Below the pieces are notes generated by a model. It made no database searches, had not been told where the DNA came from, and saw only the letters and a list, made by a program, of their open reading frames with translations. Below, piece by piece: positions 34,326 to 43,390 of a stretch of DNA of 64,000 bases. Origin of the DNA: HXMU1420-2 sp017643305 (GTDB taxonomy: Bacteria > Pseudomonadota > Alphaproteobacteria > Rhodobacterales > Rhodobacteraceae); the NCBI GenBank assembly GCA_965217135.1, contig OZ244249.1, positions 3,224,001 to 3,288,000 of the forward strand, written 5' to 3'. How positions within the stretch are numbered: the stretch's first letter is position 1; the number at the start of each line of letters is the position of its first letter. A program made the translations under genes and the position numbers.

Positions 34326-34829
34326 CTAACCGCCGGTGTCAGGATGCGCTCCAAGAATTCTCTGCATCATCACCAAATCCAGCCATTGACCAGATTTGCA
34401 GCCCACCTGCGGCATGCGCGCGGTTTCGACAAAGCCCAGGGCTGCGTGAAACGCGATGGAAGCGGGCGCAGCCCCGCTGATCCCGGCAACCATGACGTGC
34501 TGACTGTTTTCGCGTGCCACCTGCATCAGCTCCTCCATCAACAGGCGGCCCAGCCCCTGCCCGCGCGCCTCCGGAGCGAGCTGGATGCTGTGTTCGCAGG
34601 TATGCGCATAGCCGGGGCCGGAACGGAAAGGGCCATAGGTGGCGAAGCCCATAACCTGCCCCGCCTGTTCACCGACCCGAAACGCAAGCCCACGCGCTGC
34701 GATGTCCTGAGCGACCTGTGCCGGGGTCTTTTCTACCGTGGTGAAGGTGATCAGCGTGTCGCGGATGATAACGCTCCAGATGTCGGCAATGGCCTGAGCA
34801 TCCTCTGCCCGGGCCTGCCGAGTGATCAT
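34326..34829 (-). CDS. GNAT family N-acetyltransferase
   Basis: A 167-residue GNAT enzyme resembling phosphinothricin/methionine-sulfoximine acetyltransferases (Pat family). It starts MITRQARAEDAQAIADIW. The acetyl-CoA loop is LAPEARGQGLGRLLMEEL and the C-terminal IAFHAALGFVETARMPQVG is characteristic of this subgroup. The substrate could be an amino-acid analogue. It overlaps the upstream VOC gene by 4 bases (ATGA). Confidence 0.9.
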   Translation of the reverse strand: MITRQARAEDAQAIADIWSVIIRDTLITFTTVEKTPAQVAQDIAARGLAFRVGEQAGQVMGFATYGPFRSGPGYAHTCEHSIQLAPEARGQGLGRLLMEELMQVARENSQHVMVAGISGAAPASIAFHAALGFVETARMPQVGCKSGQWLDLVMMQRILGAHPDTGG

Positions 34830-35443
34830 CGCAGGACCCGCGTACCATGGGGCGTGTCAAACTCGGCGGTGAGGCCCGGCGCGCTTTGCGTGTCAAAAAC
34901 AATGCGATCGTCCGTGAGCACTGGGGCCAGGACGGACCAAAGTGTATCAGCCTCAGGATGCCCGATGACCAGGCGAAGTAGTCGGCACCCTGACGGCGCC
35001 AGCATTTCCGCCGGATGCCCGCCTGCTTTCCACTGGATCAAGGCCGGATGCATGTTGTCGAAGGGCAGCACACCATCTTCTGGCACGGCCATGTCCCAAC
35101 TGAGCTGGCCACGTGTCAACGCGACGGGCCGCCCGGCGCCGTCAGGCAGCGCCGGCAACAGACCGGTCAGATCATCGGTGCGGCAGATCCAGTTTGACAG
35201 ACGCGGCGGGCCGCTGACCCGGTCGAGGTCAAACCAACGGGACCGCAGCGGCACCAATGCATCAGGATCGGTGGAGATCGCCTCCAGGTACAACCCATCC
35301 TCCAGCCCCAGCAGTTTGTTATGTGTGCCGAATACGTCATGTTTGCCGCCCGGTTGCAGGGCGACACCCAGCGCGTCTTCGACATGTGCGACGGCGTCTT
35401 CCAGCGTGACACCGGATATGGCGATGTGGTCCATTTCCATCAT
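34826..35443 (-). CDS. VOC (Glyoxalase_3-type) family protein
   Basis: A 205-residue protein of the Glyoxalase_3/VOC type. It starts MMEMDHIAISGVTLEDAV, with segments GTHNKLLGLEDGLYLEAIS and PALIQWKAGGHPAEML that are typical of this family (HN and Q-W motifs). Function is unknown. Either of the first two in-frame ATGs may be used (35443 or 35437). It is the first gene of a small unit with the GNAT gene; the region upstream to 35513 holds its promoter. Confidence 0.85.
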   Translation of the reverse strand: MMEMDHIAISGVTLEDAVAHVEDALGVALQPGGKHDVFGTHNKLLGLEDGLYLEAISTDPDALVPLRSRWFDLDRVSGPPRLSNWICRTDDLTGLLPALPDGAGRPVALTRGQLSWDMAVPEDGVLPFDNMHPALIQWKAGGHPAEMLAPSGCRLLRLVIGHPEADTLWSVLAPVLTDDRIVFDTQSAPGLTAEFDTPHGTRVLR

Positions 35444-35513
35444 GTCACGAAGGAACGCTGTCGTGCCCTAGCAGTCAAGGGACAACTCAGCCACTTGCTT
35501 TGAAAGAAAACCG

Positions 35514-35538
35514 CCCGGACCCGTTCAAACGGTCCGGG
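35514..35538 (-). terminator. Rho-independent terminator after the MAPEG gene
   Basis: CCCGGACC (35514-35521) pairs with GGTCCGGG (35531-35538) around a 9-base loop. On the minus strand the stem is followed by CGGTTTTCTTTC, a short T-rich tail. It begins one base after the MAPEG stop, so it should end that transcript. Confidence 0.75.
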
Positions 35539-36024
35539 TTATCCCATCCAGGCCAGAACCGACCAGATCGCCGCGACGGCGGTCGGATAAAAGGTCGCCG
35601 CGAATCCCAACGACCGCAGCGGGGGCGAGATGTGGTAGCCGATCCAAAAAAGCACCCGTGCCACCGCAAACCCGAAGCCCAGCGCCAGCACCACTGCCCC
35701 GCCCAGTGAATTGGCGACAAACGGCCAGATCGCCAGCGCCAGCACGATCTGTTCCACCGTATTGGCCAGGACCCGCTGGTCGACTGACGCGCCAGTTGCA
35801 GGAGCCGGAGGCAGGCCATCAATCAGATCGTCATCGAAGAACCGTCGCTGGGCCAGACGGCCGATCAACAGCAGCATCACCACGCCCGGAGCCACCAGCG
35901 CGCCCGGCAGGGCCACAGGTGCCGGGATGAATGGCAGGTCCAGCTGTTGAGGCACCCAGACAATTGCCAATGCCCAGACCAGCCCCAGCACCATCCCGCC
36001 AAAAATCAGCGCGCGTTTGCCCAT
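35539..36024 (-). CDS. MAPEG family membrane protein
   Basis: A 161-residue membrane protein with four hydrophobic helices. The family segment is RVLANTVEQIVLALAIWPF, followed by GFAVARVLFWIGYHISPPLR; the R-V-x-x-N-x-x-E-Q pattern is typical of MAPEG (membrane-associated eicosanoid/glutathione metabolism) proteins. The bacterial function is unclear, perhaps glutathione-linked. The start MGKRALIFGGMV at 36024 has TAGGGA upstream. The gene follows the FAH-type hydratase gene by 14 bases. Confidence 0.87.
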   Translation of the reverse strand: MGKRALIFGGMVLGLVWALAIVWVPQQLDLPFIPAPVALPGALVAPGVVMLLLIGRLAQRRFFDDDLIDGLPPAPATGASVDQRVLANTVEQIVLALAIWPFVANSLGGAVVLALGFGFAVARVLFWIGYHISPPLRSLGFAATFYPTAVAAIWSVLAWMG

Positions 36025-36038
36025 TGTAGTCGTCCCTA

Positions 36039-36815
36039 TCAAACCACTTGCATCTCAACACAAGCGCCGGCCACGTCATAGCGCAGCCGGTCACCTCGTT
36101 CCGGAAACCGCGTGCGCACAGCGGAGCCTGTGATGATCATCTCCCCCTTTTGCAGCGTCACGCCCCGTTCACCGAAATGGTTAAGCACCCAGGCCAACGA
36201 TCCCAGCGGATCGGCCGCGCCAGTGTTTGCGGCTTCGTCGTCCTGCCCGCTGTGGGTCAAAGCAGACGCGATGTCTGCCAGATCCAAGCTGTTCCACTCC
36301 CCCAGCTCCGGTCCCAGGACCACGCCGCCGCACCAGGCATTGTCCGCGATCAGAGTCAGCGGATCGAGCGTGGCGTAATCAGCCTTGCGGTCCTCGATCA
36401 ACTCGAAAGCAGGCCGGACCGTGGCGATCAGTCCGTCCACGCTGGCCGCTGTGAAAGCCGTGGGCTGCGGCGCGACGTCCGCGTTCAATTCCACTGCCAG
36501 TTCACATTCGACGCCCAGACGACCGAACGCATCTGCCAGGACGTTTGCGGGCGATTGCATCACGTCGCTGGCAAAGATAGCGCCAGAAATGGGTTGGTCG
36601 AACCCGATCATCTGCTGCATGACCTTCGATGCCAGCGCGATCTTGCGCCCCACGATGGCCCCGCGTGACGGCACATGCAGCTTTTGCAGCGCAGCCTGAA
36701 CATCATAGGCCTGTTCGGCAGAGGTGACACCAAAACCCTGCGCGATGTTTTCAAAGGGGGCTTTGGTCTGCCAATCCTGATGCAGTGCCTGCGCAGCGTC
36801 CTGGATACGGGTCAT
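36039..36815 (-). CDS. 2-keto-4-pentenoate hydratase-like (FAH superfamily) protein
   Basis: A 258-residue member of the hydratase/decarboxylase branch of the FAH superfamily (MhpD/DmpH-like). It has GRKIALASKVMQQMIGFDQP, VECELAVELNADV with the metal-binding E-x-E pattern, and ADNAWCGGVVLGPEL plus LQKGEMIITGSAV near the end. It would act on 2-oxo acids such as 2-hydroxypenta-2,4-dienoate. No other aromatic degradation genes are nearby, so the actual substrate is unknown. It starts MTRIQDAAQAL. Confidence 0.9.
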   Translation of the reverse strand: MTRIQDAAQALHQDWQTKAPFENIAQGFGVTSAEQAYDVQAALQKLHVPSRGAIVGRKIALASKVMQQMIGFDQPISGAIFASDVMQSPANVLADAFGRLGVECELAVELNADVAPQPTAFTAASVDGLIATVRPAFELIEDRKADYATLDPLTLIADNAWCGGVVLGPELGEWNSLDLADIASALTHSGQDDEAANTGAADPLGSLAWVLNHFGERGVTLQKGEMIITGSAVRTRFPERGDRLRYDVAGACVEMQVV

Positions 36816-36903
36816 GGGGTGGCCTGTGGATCGTTGGTACGTCGGGGAATACTAGCCCGGCGGTCTTCGCAATGGCCACAGAATTTGGGGATCATGCAAA
36901 TTC

Positions 36904-36936
36904 CCGGGGCAGACCGGTAAACTCGATCTGCCCCGG
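36904..36936 (-). terminator. stem-loop after methylmalonyl-CoA mutase gene
   Basis: A perfect 10-base inverted repeat, CCGGGGCAGA (36904-36913) and TCTGCCCCGG (36927-36936), has a 13-base loop. It begins 7 bases beyond the mutase stop on the minus strand. The T-tail is weak (AATTTG), so termination is probable but not certain. Confidence 0.65.
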
Positions 36937-36943
36937 CCGAATG

Positions 36944-39079
36944 TCAGGCCGCGTCGCGGGCGCTGCGGACCAGCCGCAGGATGTCCTGCGCCGCTTCGGG
37001 AATGTTGGTGCCCGGACCGAAGATCGCCTTCACGCCATTGGCATAGAGAAATTCGTAGTCCTGCTGCGGGATCACCCCACCGCAAATGACCACGATATCT
37101 TCAGCATCAGCGGCTTTCAGCGCTTCGACCAACTGCGGGGCCAGGGTTTTGTGCCCTGCTGCCTGGGACGAAATACCAATCACGTGTACGTCATTGTCCA
37201 CCGCGTCTTGCGCGGCCTCTTCCGGGGTCTGGAACAACGGGCCGACATCGACGTCGAAGCCGATATCGGCAAAGGCCGTGGCGATCACCTTGGCGCCACG
37301 ATCATGGCCGTCCTGCCCCATCTTGACCACCAGCATACGCGGGCGGCGGCCTTCGGCGTCGGCAAAATCTTCCACTGATTTCTGGATCGCGGCGAACCCT
37401 TCGTCTCCTTCATAAGCCGCGCCATAAACCCCGGCCAACGTTTTGACCTCGGCCCGATGACGGCCAAATTCCTTTTCCATCGCCATGCTGATTTCTCCTA
37501 CGCTGGCGCGTTGCCGTGCGGCTTCCACCGCTGCTTCCAACAAATTTCCACCTTCGGCTGACCGGCGCGTCAACTCGACCAGCGCCGCCTGACAAGCGTC
37601 TTCATCCCGCTCCGCGCGGATCTTTTCCAGACGCGCGATCTGGTTGGCGCGGACCATCGCATTGTCAACTTCTAGAATGTCGATCTGGTCTTCTTTCTCC
37701 AGCCGGTACTTGTTGACGCCGACGATCACTTCTTCCCCACGGTCGATCATCGCCTGCCGGGTGGCTGCGCTTTCTTCGATCCGCAGTTTCGGCATACCAC
37801 TGGCCACAGCCTTGGTCATGCCGCCCATTTCCTCGACCTCTTCGATCAGGGCCCAAGCCTTATCAGCCAGTTCATGGGTCAGGCTTTCGACGTAGTAAGA
37901 CCCTGCCAGCGGATCAACGACATTGGTGATGCCGGTTTCTTCCTGCAGGATCAGCTGGGTGTTTCGCGCGATCCGGGCCGAGAAATCGGTGGGCAGCGCG
38001 ATGGCTTCATCCAGCGCGTTGGTGTGCAGCGACTGGGTGCCGCCCAGTGCCGCCGCCATCGCTTCATAGGCGGTGCGGACGACGTTGTTATAGGGGTCCT
38101 GTTCCTGCAACGACACGCCTGAGGTCTGGCAGTGGGTGCGCAACATCGTGGATTTCGGGTTCTTCGGTTCGAACTCCGACATGATGCGGTGCCACAGCAG
38201 ACGCGCGGCGCGCAGCTTGGCGGCTTCCATGAAGAAGTTCATACCGATGCAGAAGAAGAAGCTCAGCCGTCCGGCGAACTTGTCCACATCCATGCCGCGT
38301 TCGATGGCAGCGCGCACATACTCGCGCCCGTCGGCCAGAGTGAACGCCAGTTCCTGCACAAGGTTCGCGCCCGCTTCCTGCATGTGGTAGCCGGAGATCG
38401 AGATGGAGTTGAATTTCGGCATCTCGTTGGAGGTGTATTCGATGATATCCGCGATGATCCGCATCGACGGTTCCGGCGGATAGATATAGGTGTTGCGCAC
38501 CATGAATTCCTTCAGAATGTCATTCTGAATGGTGCCCGCCAGCACGGATTTGTCGTGTCCCTGCTCTTCGCCAGTCACGATGAAGTTCGCCAGCACCGGG
38601 ATCACGGCGCCATTCATGGTCATCGACACTGAAACCTTGTCCAGCGGAATGCCGTCAAAGAGGATCTTCATATCCTCCACGCTATCGATGGCCACGCCGG
38701 CTTTGCCCACATCGCCCACCACGCGGGGGTGGTCGCTGTCATACCCACGGTGCGTGGCCAGGTCGAAGGCCACAGACACGCCCTGCTGCCCGGCAGCCAG
38801 ACCCCGGCGGTAGAAAGCATTCGATTCCTCCGCGGTGGAAAAGCCTGCATATTGCCGGATCGTCCAAGGGCGGCCGGAATACATCGTGGCCTTGACCCCG
38901 CGCGTGAACGGGGCCTGACCGGGGATGGTGCCCAGATGGTCCACCGAACCGAGGTCATCCTCAGTGTAAAGCGGCTTGACCGGGATGCCTTCCAGCGTGT
39001 TCCAGGTCAGGTCTTGCAGCGGGCGGCCGCGCAGTTCGCCTTCAGCGAGCGTGCGCCACGCGTCGGTCTTGGTCGTCAT
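36944..39079 (-). CDS. methylmalonyl-CoA mutase
   Basis: Adenosylcobalamin-dependent enzyme converting (R)-methylmalonyl-CoA to succinyl-CoA. The 711 residues form one full-length chain: a catalytic TIM barrel (TMYSGRPWTIRQYAGFSTAE, QEETGITNVVDPLAGSYYVE) and a C-terminal B12 domain with GQDGHDRGAKVIA (DxHxxG, His being the lower cobalt ligand). It completes propionyl-CoA assimilation with PccA and PccB encoded upstream in this window. Its 5' end overlaps the 3' end of the sulfotransferase-like gene by 38 bases. The ATG (MTTKTDAWRTLAEGEL) follows a GAGGA. Confidence 0.97.
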   Translation of the reverse strand: MTTKTDAWRTLAEGELRGRPLQDLTWNTLEGIPVKPLYTEDDLGSVDHLGTIPGQAPFTRGVKATMYSGRPWTIRQYAGFSTAEESNAFYRRGLAAGQQGVSVAFDLATHRGYDSDHPRVVGDVGKAGVAIDSVEDMKILFDGIPLDKVSVSMTMNGAVIPVLANFIVTGEEQGHDKSVLAGTIQNDILKEFMVRNTYIYPPEPSMRIIADIIEYTSNEMPKFNSISISGYHMQEAGANLVQELAFTLADGREYVRAAIERGMDVDKFAGRLSFFFCIGMNFFMEAAKLRAARLLWHRIMSEFEPKNPKSTMLRTHCQTSGVSLQEQDPYNNVVRTAYEAMAAALGGTQSLHTNALDEAIALPTDFSARIARNTQLILQEETGITNVVDPLAGSYYVESLTHELADKAWALIEEVEEMGGMTKAVASGMPKLRIEESAATRQAMIDRGEEVIVGVNKYRLEKEDQIDILEVDNAMVRANQIARLEKIRAERDEDACQAALVELTRRSAEGGNLLEAAVEAARQRASVGEISMAMEKEFGRHRAEVKTLAGVYGAAYEGDEGFAAIQKSVEDFADAEGRRPRMLVVKMGQDGHDRGAKVIATAFADIGFDVDVGPLFQTPEEAAQDAVDNDVHVIGISSQAAGHKTLAPQLVEALKAADAEDIVVICGGVIPQQDYEFLYANGVKAIFGPGTNIPEAAQDILRLVRSARDAA

Positions 39080-39968
39080 GGTGTCTTCCTCTCGTCATGT
39101 CGACGCCGGGGCCGGTTCGTCCGGCCCTCAGCGGAGTTTGCGGGTTCATCAGCAAGGCCGCGCCGCCAGCGCCAGCAGCAAGCCACATGATATCGTCGGC
39201 ATAGGCTTCGCGCAGATGCGCGGCCTGATCAGGGGCAAAGGGCATCCATCGACCCCGTGTGTGGTCCAGCCCACGCAGACCATATTGTGTGCGCAGGACA
39301 TGTGCATCAGGCGACCGGTTCAGCCACACACGGGCCTCGGCCATCGGTGCGCGAGATCCGGTCATCATGGCCAGCTGGGTTTCAGGCTGGCCATAGAATT
39401 GTTCGAACGGGAACACACAGACACGCGCACGGCCAGCGGCCGCGGCCACATCTTCAACCACATCCCGCCAACTGCGATGCGCTTCCGTCAGACGCTGCAA
39501 CTGGCGTGCGCACGGCGCGGCCATCCCGCGTGTAACCGAATAGGCCAGCGCGGAGGCCCAATAATGATCCTGCGATCGGATGTTCAGGATAATGTCACTT
39601 ATCCGACCATCAAACGCCCGAACAAACCGCGCGATCCGTTCGCCCACCCCAGAATAGAGCGCGCCCAGCCGCAGGTTTTCCCGAACGGAGCCCATGATGT
39701 TTTCATCACTGACCACCAAAATCTGCAACCCTGTATTGGCGCTGCGGGCTGCGGCCAGCGCGACCCGGCCCCGTGCCCGGCGTGCGGGATCGCCGCCACC
39801 AATGGCAACTGGCCCCGGCAGCACGCCAGAAAACAAGCCATTGCGCGTCCGGCGTGGCCCCCAGTACCCGATACCTGCCGGGCCCAGCCGGTCGGTATTG
39901 TGGCGCAGATAGTGCTGGAAGCTGGTGGTCGCGCATCTGTGCGCGCCGATATGCAAAAAAACGTTCAT
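39042..39968 (-). CDS. sulfotransferase-like protein
   Basis: A 308-residue protein of P-loop sulfotransferase type. The N-terminal MNVFLHIGAHRCATTSFQ matches the 5'-phosphosulfate (PAPS) loop pattern H-I-G-x-H-x-x-x-T-T-S. LNIRSQDHYWASALAYSVTRG could hold the 3'-phosphate binding Arg/Ser segment, and FPFEQFYGQPETQLAMM is a common family feature. The acceptor is unknown. The start at 39968 is preferred over 40034. Its last 13 codons overlap the start of the mutase gene, which is unusual and suggests read-through or co-translation. Confidence 0.65.
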   Translation of the reverse strand: MNVFLHIGAHRCATTSFQHYLRHNTDRLGPAGIGYWGPRRTRNGLFSGVLPGPVAIGGGDPARRARGRVALAAARSANTGLQILVVSDENIMGSVRENLRLGALYSGVGERIARFVRAFDGRISDIILNIRSQDHYWASALAYSVTRGMAAPCARQLQRLTEAHRSWRDVVEDVAAAAGRARVCVFPFEQFYGQPETQLAMMTGSRAPMAEARVWLNRSPDAHVLRTQYGLRGLDHTRGRWMPFAPDQAAHLREAYADDIMWLAAGAGGAALLMNPQTPLRAGRTGPGVDMTRGRHHDDQDRRVAHAR

Positions 39969-40142
39969 CGCGTGGAAAAGCCTTTGGCCAAAGGCCGCAA
40001 GCGGCCGGTTGAGAGAGACGGGCGCGATCATCACCGGCGACCTCTCTCAAAGCGATTAACGTTAAAATTTTCACAGTCTTGCAGCGTTAACACTGTCGCA
40101 ATCGAAGTGGGCAGGCTTATATTTATGTCAACAGGAGCTTCA

Positions 40143-40601
40143 ATGAACCGACTACTTACTTTTGTGTTCGCGGCCTTGCTGCCGCTGGCCGCCCTAGCGC
40201 AGAGCACCGAAGAGCCCGCCGGCAACCAACCGGTACCGGGACTAATCACCCTGGCGCACAGGTATGATCTGGATGACTTCCAATGGTTGTTCCGGCCCAT
40301 CGTGATCTTTGCAGATACCAAGGCCGACCCGCGTTTTTCCCAGCAGATGGAAAGCCTGCGGGCCGAGCTGGAGCTGCTTGCAGAACGCGACGTTCTGATC
40401 CTGACTGACACGGACCCGGCCCTGAACGGCGCCGCACGGCAGAAACTGCGTCCGCGCGGGTTCCAGTTTGTGCTGATCGGCAAGGATGGCCGCGTATTGA
40501 TGCGCCGCCCCAGCCCGCAAAGCGTGCGCGAAATTACCCGCTCCATCGATAAGCTGCCGACCCGGCAACGCGAAATCGAAGAACGGCGCGGCAGCAGGTA
40601 A
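40143..40601 (+). CDS. DUF4174 exported protein
   Basis: A 152-residue protein with a cleavable signal (MNRLLTFVFAALLPLAALAQS). The mature domain starts LDDFQWLFRPIVIFADT and ends near RPSPQSVREITRSIDKLP, matching the DUF4174 family, a thioredoxin-like fold often seen in alphaproteobacteria. No CxxC is present, so it is not a redox thioredoxin. The ribosome-binding site AGGAG lies 7 bases upstream of the ATG at 40143. The frame is open far upstream on the plus strand only because it runs antisense to other genes. Confidence 0.88.
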   Translation: MNRLLTFVFAALLPLAALAQSTEEPAGNQPVPGLITLAHRYDLDDFQWLFRPIVIFADTKADPRFSQQMESLRAELELLAERDVLILTDTDPALNGAARQKLRPRGFQFVLIGKDGRVLMRRPSPQSVREITRSIDKLPTRQREIEERRGSR

Positions 40602-40672
40602 CGCAGCCGCGCCCCGCGCAACCGACTGGGCCGATTTCGTGTCTTATGCCGGGGCAGCATTAACATGCGGCG

Positions 40673-42718
40673 TTATTCGAACTCCATGATCACGTCGTCC
40701 ACCGCCAGGCTGTCGCCTGCGCCCGCGTTGATCTTGGACACTATACCCTTACGCTCGGCGCGAAGGATGTTTTCCATTTTCATCGCTTCCACGGTGCACA
40801 GCGCCTGACCTTCCTGCACCTCGTCACCGACCTCAACATCAACCTTCACGATCAGGCCGGGCATCGGGCAGAGCAGCATTTTGGAGGTATCAGGCGGTAG
40901 CTTTTCGGGCATCAGCGCGGCCAGTTCGGCCTGGCGCGGAGAATAGACATGCACCTTCAGGTCTGCGCCACGCGACCGGATGCGGAACCCTCCGGGGATC
41001 TTGTCGACCTTCAACACGAGCGGCGCGCCATTCACCTGCAGATGGGCCAACTGATCACCCGGTGTCCAGTCGCTGGACACGCGCAGCGTGCCACCATCCT
41101 CAAAGCTCACCGTCGATCCGTCAGGATCAGCAGCAGTAGTCACAGGCCAGCTTTCGCCCTGAAGGTTCACGACCCAATTGTCGCCCACAAGGCGTGCGTG
41201 GTTGTCCATCCGGCCCGATACCTGCGTGCGGCGGATTTCGCTGACCCGGTGCATCGCGGTACAGGCTGCCGCCACCCCGCGCAGATCGGTCTCGGGCAGT
41301 GTCACACCTTCGAAACCGTCGGGGTATTCTTCGGCAATGAACGCGGTGGTCATGTCGCCGGAGATGAATTTCGGATGGTCCATCACTGCCGCTACAAATG
41401 GCAGGTTGTGACCAATGCCTTCAACCTCGAAACTGTCCAAGGCAACGCGCATCGCCTCAATCGCTGCGTCACGGGTCGGCCCCCAGGTGCAGAGCTTGGC
41501 GATCATCGGGTCGTAATACATGCTGATCTCGCCGCCCTCATAAACACCGGTATCGTTGCGCACGGCCGTCTCACCCACAGGTGCATCGCCGTGCCACGTG
41601 CCGCCGTCGTGCATCGGGCCAGCGGCCACCTCGGCCGGCGGGCGATACCGGGTCAGTCGCCCAATGGAAGGCAGGAAGTTGCGGTATGGGTCCTCCGCAT
41701 ACAGACGGTTTTCAATCGCCCAGCCGGTCAGCTTCACATCGTCCTGCGTTATGGTCAGAGGTTCCCCTGCCGCGACGTGGATCATTTGTTCCACCAGATC
41801 GACGCCAGTGATCAGTTCGGTCACCGGGTGTTCCACCTGCAGGCGGGTATTCATTTCGAGAAAGTAGAAATTCTTGTCGCCATCGACAATGAATTCCACG
41901 GTCCCGGCGCTGGCGTAGCCCACGGCCTTTGCCAACGCGACCGCCTGTTCGCCCATCGCCTTGCGAGTAGCTTCATCCAGGAAAGGCGACGGTGCTTCTT
42001 CCACCACCTTTTGGTTCCGGCGTTGGATCGAACATTCGCGCTCGCCCAGATAGATGCCGTTGCCATGGGCATCACACAGCACCTGAATTTCGATATGGCG
42101 CGGCTGGGTGACAAATTTTTCGATAAAGATGCGGTCATCACCAAAGCTGTTGGCCGCCTCGTTCTTCGAAGACTGGAAACCTTCGCGTGCTTCGGTGTCA
42201 TCCCAAGCGATCCGCATGCCTTTACCGCCGCCCCCGGCGCTGGCCTTGATCATCACCGGATAGCCGATCTGGTTCGAGATCTTCACCGCTTCTTCGGCAT
42301 CTTCGATCAGGCCCATATAGCCCGGCACCGTGCTGACATCTGCGTCCTGCGCAATTTTCTTGGAGGTGATCTTGTCCCCCATCGCCTCGATCGCCCCTTT
42401 CGGGGGGCCGATAAAGGCGACGTCAGCCGCCTCCAGCGCTTCGGCAAACTTGGCGTTTTCCGACAGGAAACCATAGCCGGGGTGCACCGCCTGTGCGCCT
42501 GTTTCCTTGATCGCGGCCATGACCTTGTCGATCACGATGTAAGACTGATTGGCAGGCGGCGGGCCGATATGCACTGCCTCATCCGCCATTTCCACATGCA
42601 GCGCCTTCTTGTCGGCATCCGAATAGATGGCCACCGTCTTGATACCCATCTTTCGGGCGGTCTTGATGACGCGGCAGGCAATTTCGCCACGATTGGCAAT
42701 CAGGATTTTGTCGAACAT
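40673..42718 (-). CDS. pccA: propionyl-CoA carboxylase alpha (biotin-carrying) subunit
   Basis: Biotin carboxylase plus biotin carrier chain, 681 residues. The N-terminal biotin carboxylase domain begins MFDKILIANRGEIACRVIK, the ATP-grasp loop is IKASAGGGGKGMRIAWD, and EMNTRLQVEHPVTELITG is conserved. A C-terminal biotinyl domain holds VEAMKMENILRAE with the modified Lys. With PccB it carboxylates propionyl-CoA to methylmalonyl-CoA. It lies on the same strand as pccB, which is about 3 kb upstream with small genes between. Confidence 0.96.
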   Translation of the reverse strand: MFDKILIANRGEIACRVIKTARKMGIKTVAIYSDADKKALHVEMADEAVHIGPPPANQSYIVIDKVMAAIKETGAQAVHPGYGFLSENAKFAEALEAADVAFIGPPKGAIEAMGDKITSKKIAQDADVSTVPGYMGLIEDAEEAVKISNQIGYPVMIKASAGGGGKGMRIAWDDTEAREGFQSSKNEAANSFGDDRIFIEKFVTQPRHIEIQVLCDAHGNGIYLGERECSIQRRNQKVVEEAPSPFLDEATRKAMGEQAVALAKAVGYASAGTVEFIVDGDKNFYFLEMNTRLQVEHPVTELITGVDLVEQMIHVAAGEPLTITQDDVKLTGWAIENRLYAEDPYRNFLPSIGRLTRYRPPAEVAAGPMHDGGTWHGDAPVGETAVRNDTGVYEGGEISMYYDPMIAKLCTWGPTRDAAIEAMRVALDSFEVEGIGHNLPFVAAVMDHPKFISGDMTTAFIAEEYPDGFEGVTLPETDLRGVAAACTAMHRVSEIRRTQVSGRMDNHARLVGDNWVVNLQGESWPVTTAADPDGSTVSFEDGGTLRVSSDWTPGDQLAHLQVNGAPLVLKVDKIPGGFRIRSRGADLKVHVYSPRQAELAALMPEKLPPDTSKMLLCPMPGLIVKVDVEVGDEVQEGQALCTVEAMKMENILRAERKGIVSKINAGAGDSLAVDDVIMEFE

Positions 42719-42834
42719 CCGGGGTCCTTCACTTCAGCTGTTTTGAAACCGCAGAAAACCGCCCCGAAGCCTGCGCTCCGGGCCGGTTACCACGAGATAT
42801 CTTTCGGGGACGTGGCCGGATGGCCGCGTCTAGA

Positions 42835-43041
42835 TCAGTTGCACATTTCCGGCTTGGTCTGGCACAGCAACACGTTGCCTGCTGCCCCGGCCACTGCGCC
42901 CGTGAGCACGTTGCCATCCAGCAAAGCGGCCGTGCCGACGCCTGCCGCACCGCCGATTGCGGCCTGTTCGGCCAAGGTATCACCACAGGCCGCCAGCCCG
43001 CCCACGAGGGCGAGTGCGATCCACATCTTCTTGTTGAACAT
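42835..43041 (-). CDS. small lipoprotein upstream of pccA
   Basis: A 68-residue protein with a lipoprotein signal (MFNKKMWIALALVGGLAACGD; lipobox LAAC). The mature part is Gly/Ala-rich (AAIGGAAGVGTAALLDG) with a C-terminal pair of cysteines (LCQTKPEMC). GGACGGGCAGG precedes the ATG. Gly-rich low-complexity lipoproteins of this size are common in Rhodobacterales and lack known function. Confidence 0.75.
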   Translation of the reverse strand: MFNKKMWIALALVGGLAACGDTLAEQAAIGGAAGVGTAALLDGNVLTGAVAGAAGNVLLCQTKPEMCN

Positions 43042-43390
43042 CCTGCCCGTCCTTTTTTATTTTTTGAGATCGGTGCAGTCAGGAATCGTACTTCGCGGGC
43101 GCCGCTCAATGGCTTTTGCACGGGCACAGCGGTGTTGGCGGAAGTTCGCTCATAAACTTCACGCTGCAAATCGCTGGAATCCGGAAAAATATCGGGCAGC
43201 CTGAGAATGCGATCACAGGCCTGCCCAGTCATTAAAGGAGTACGGAATAGGTACTCAGCGCCAGGGAACTGGGGGAGGAGTATCGGCGTCACGCTCAGTG
43301 TGCCCACCAAGTGTGACACCGCATATGCCCCATGCGACACAAGGCCAGATTGGGCTAATTTACGCCGATCTCCGACGGTCGCCTGCAAAT
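43042..43390. other. 349-base intergenic region between the lipoprotein and the hypothetical gene
   Basis: I see no credible gene. A 6-base inverted repeat GAGTAC/GTACTC occurs at 43237-43255. Both flanking genes are on the minus strand, so this holds the promoter and leader of the lipoprotein gene and perhaps of pccA. The sequence near 43055-43075 (TTTTTTATTTTTTGAG) is A/T-rich and could be part of the promoter or leader. Confidence 0.4.

Noticed and set aside
38976..40142. Long N-terminal extension of the DUF4174 gene
   Set aside because: The frame is open upstream only because it is antisense to the sulfotransferase-like and mutase genes; a signal peptide and AGGAG start at 40143.
40949..43204. 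751-codon plus-strand open frame opposite pccA
   Set aside because: The pccA frame on the minus strand carries all biotin carboxylase motifs, so the long antisense frame is a codon-bias artefact.
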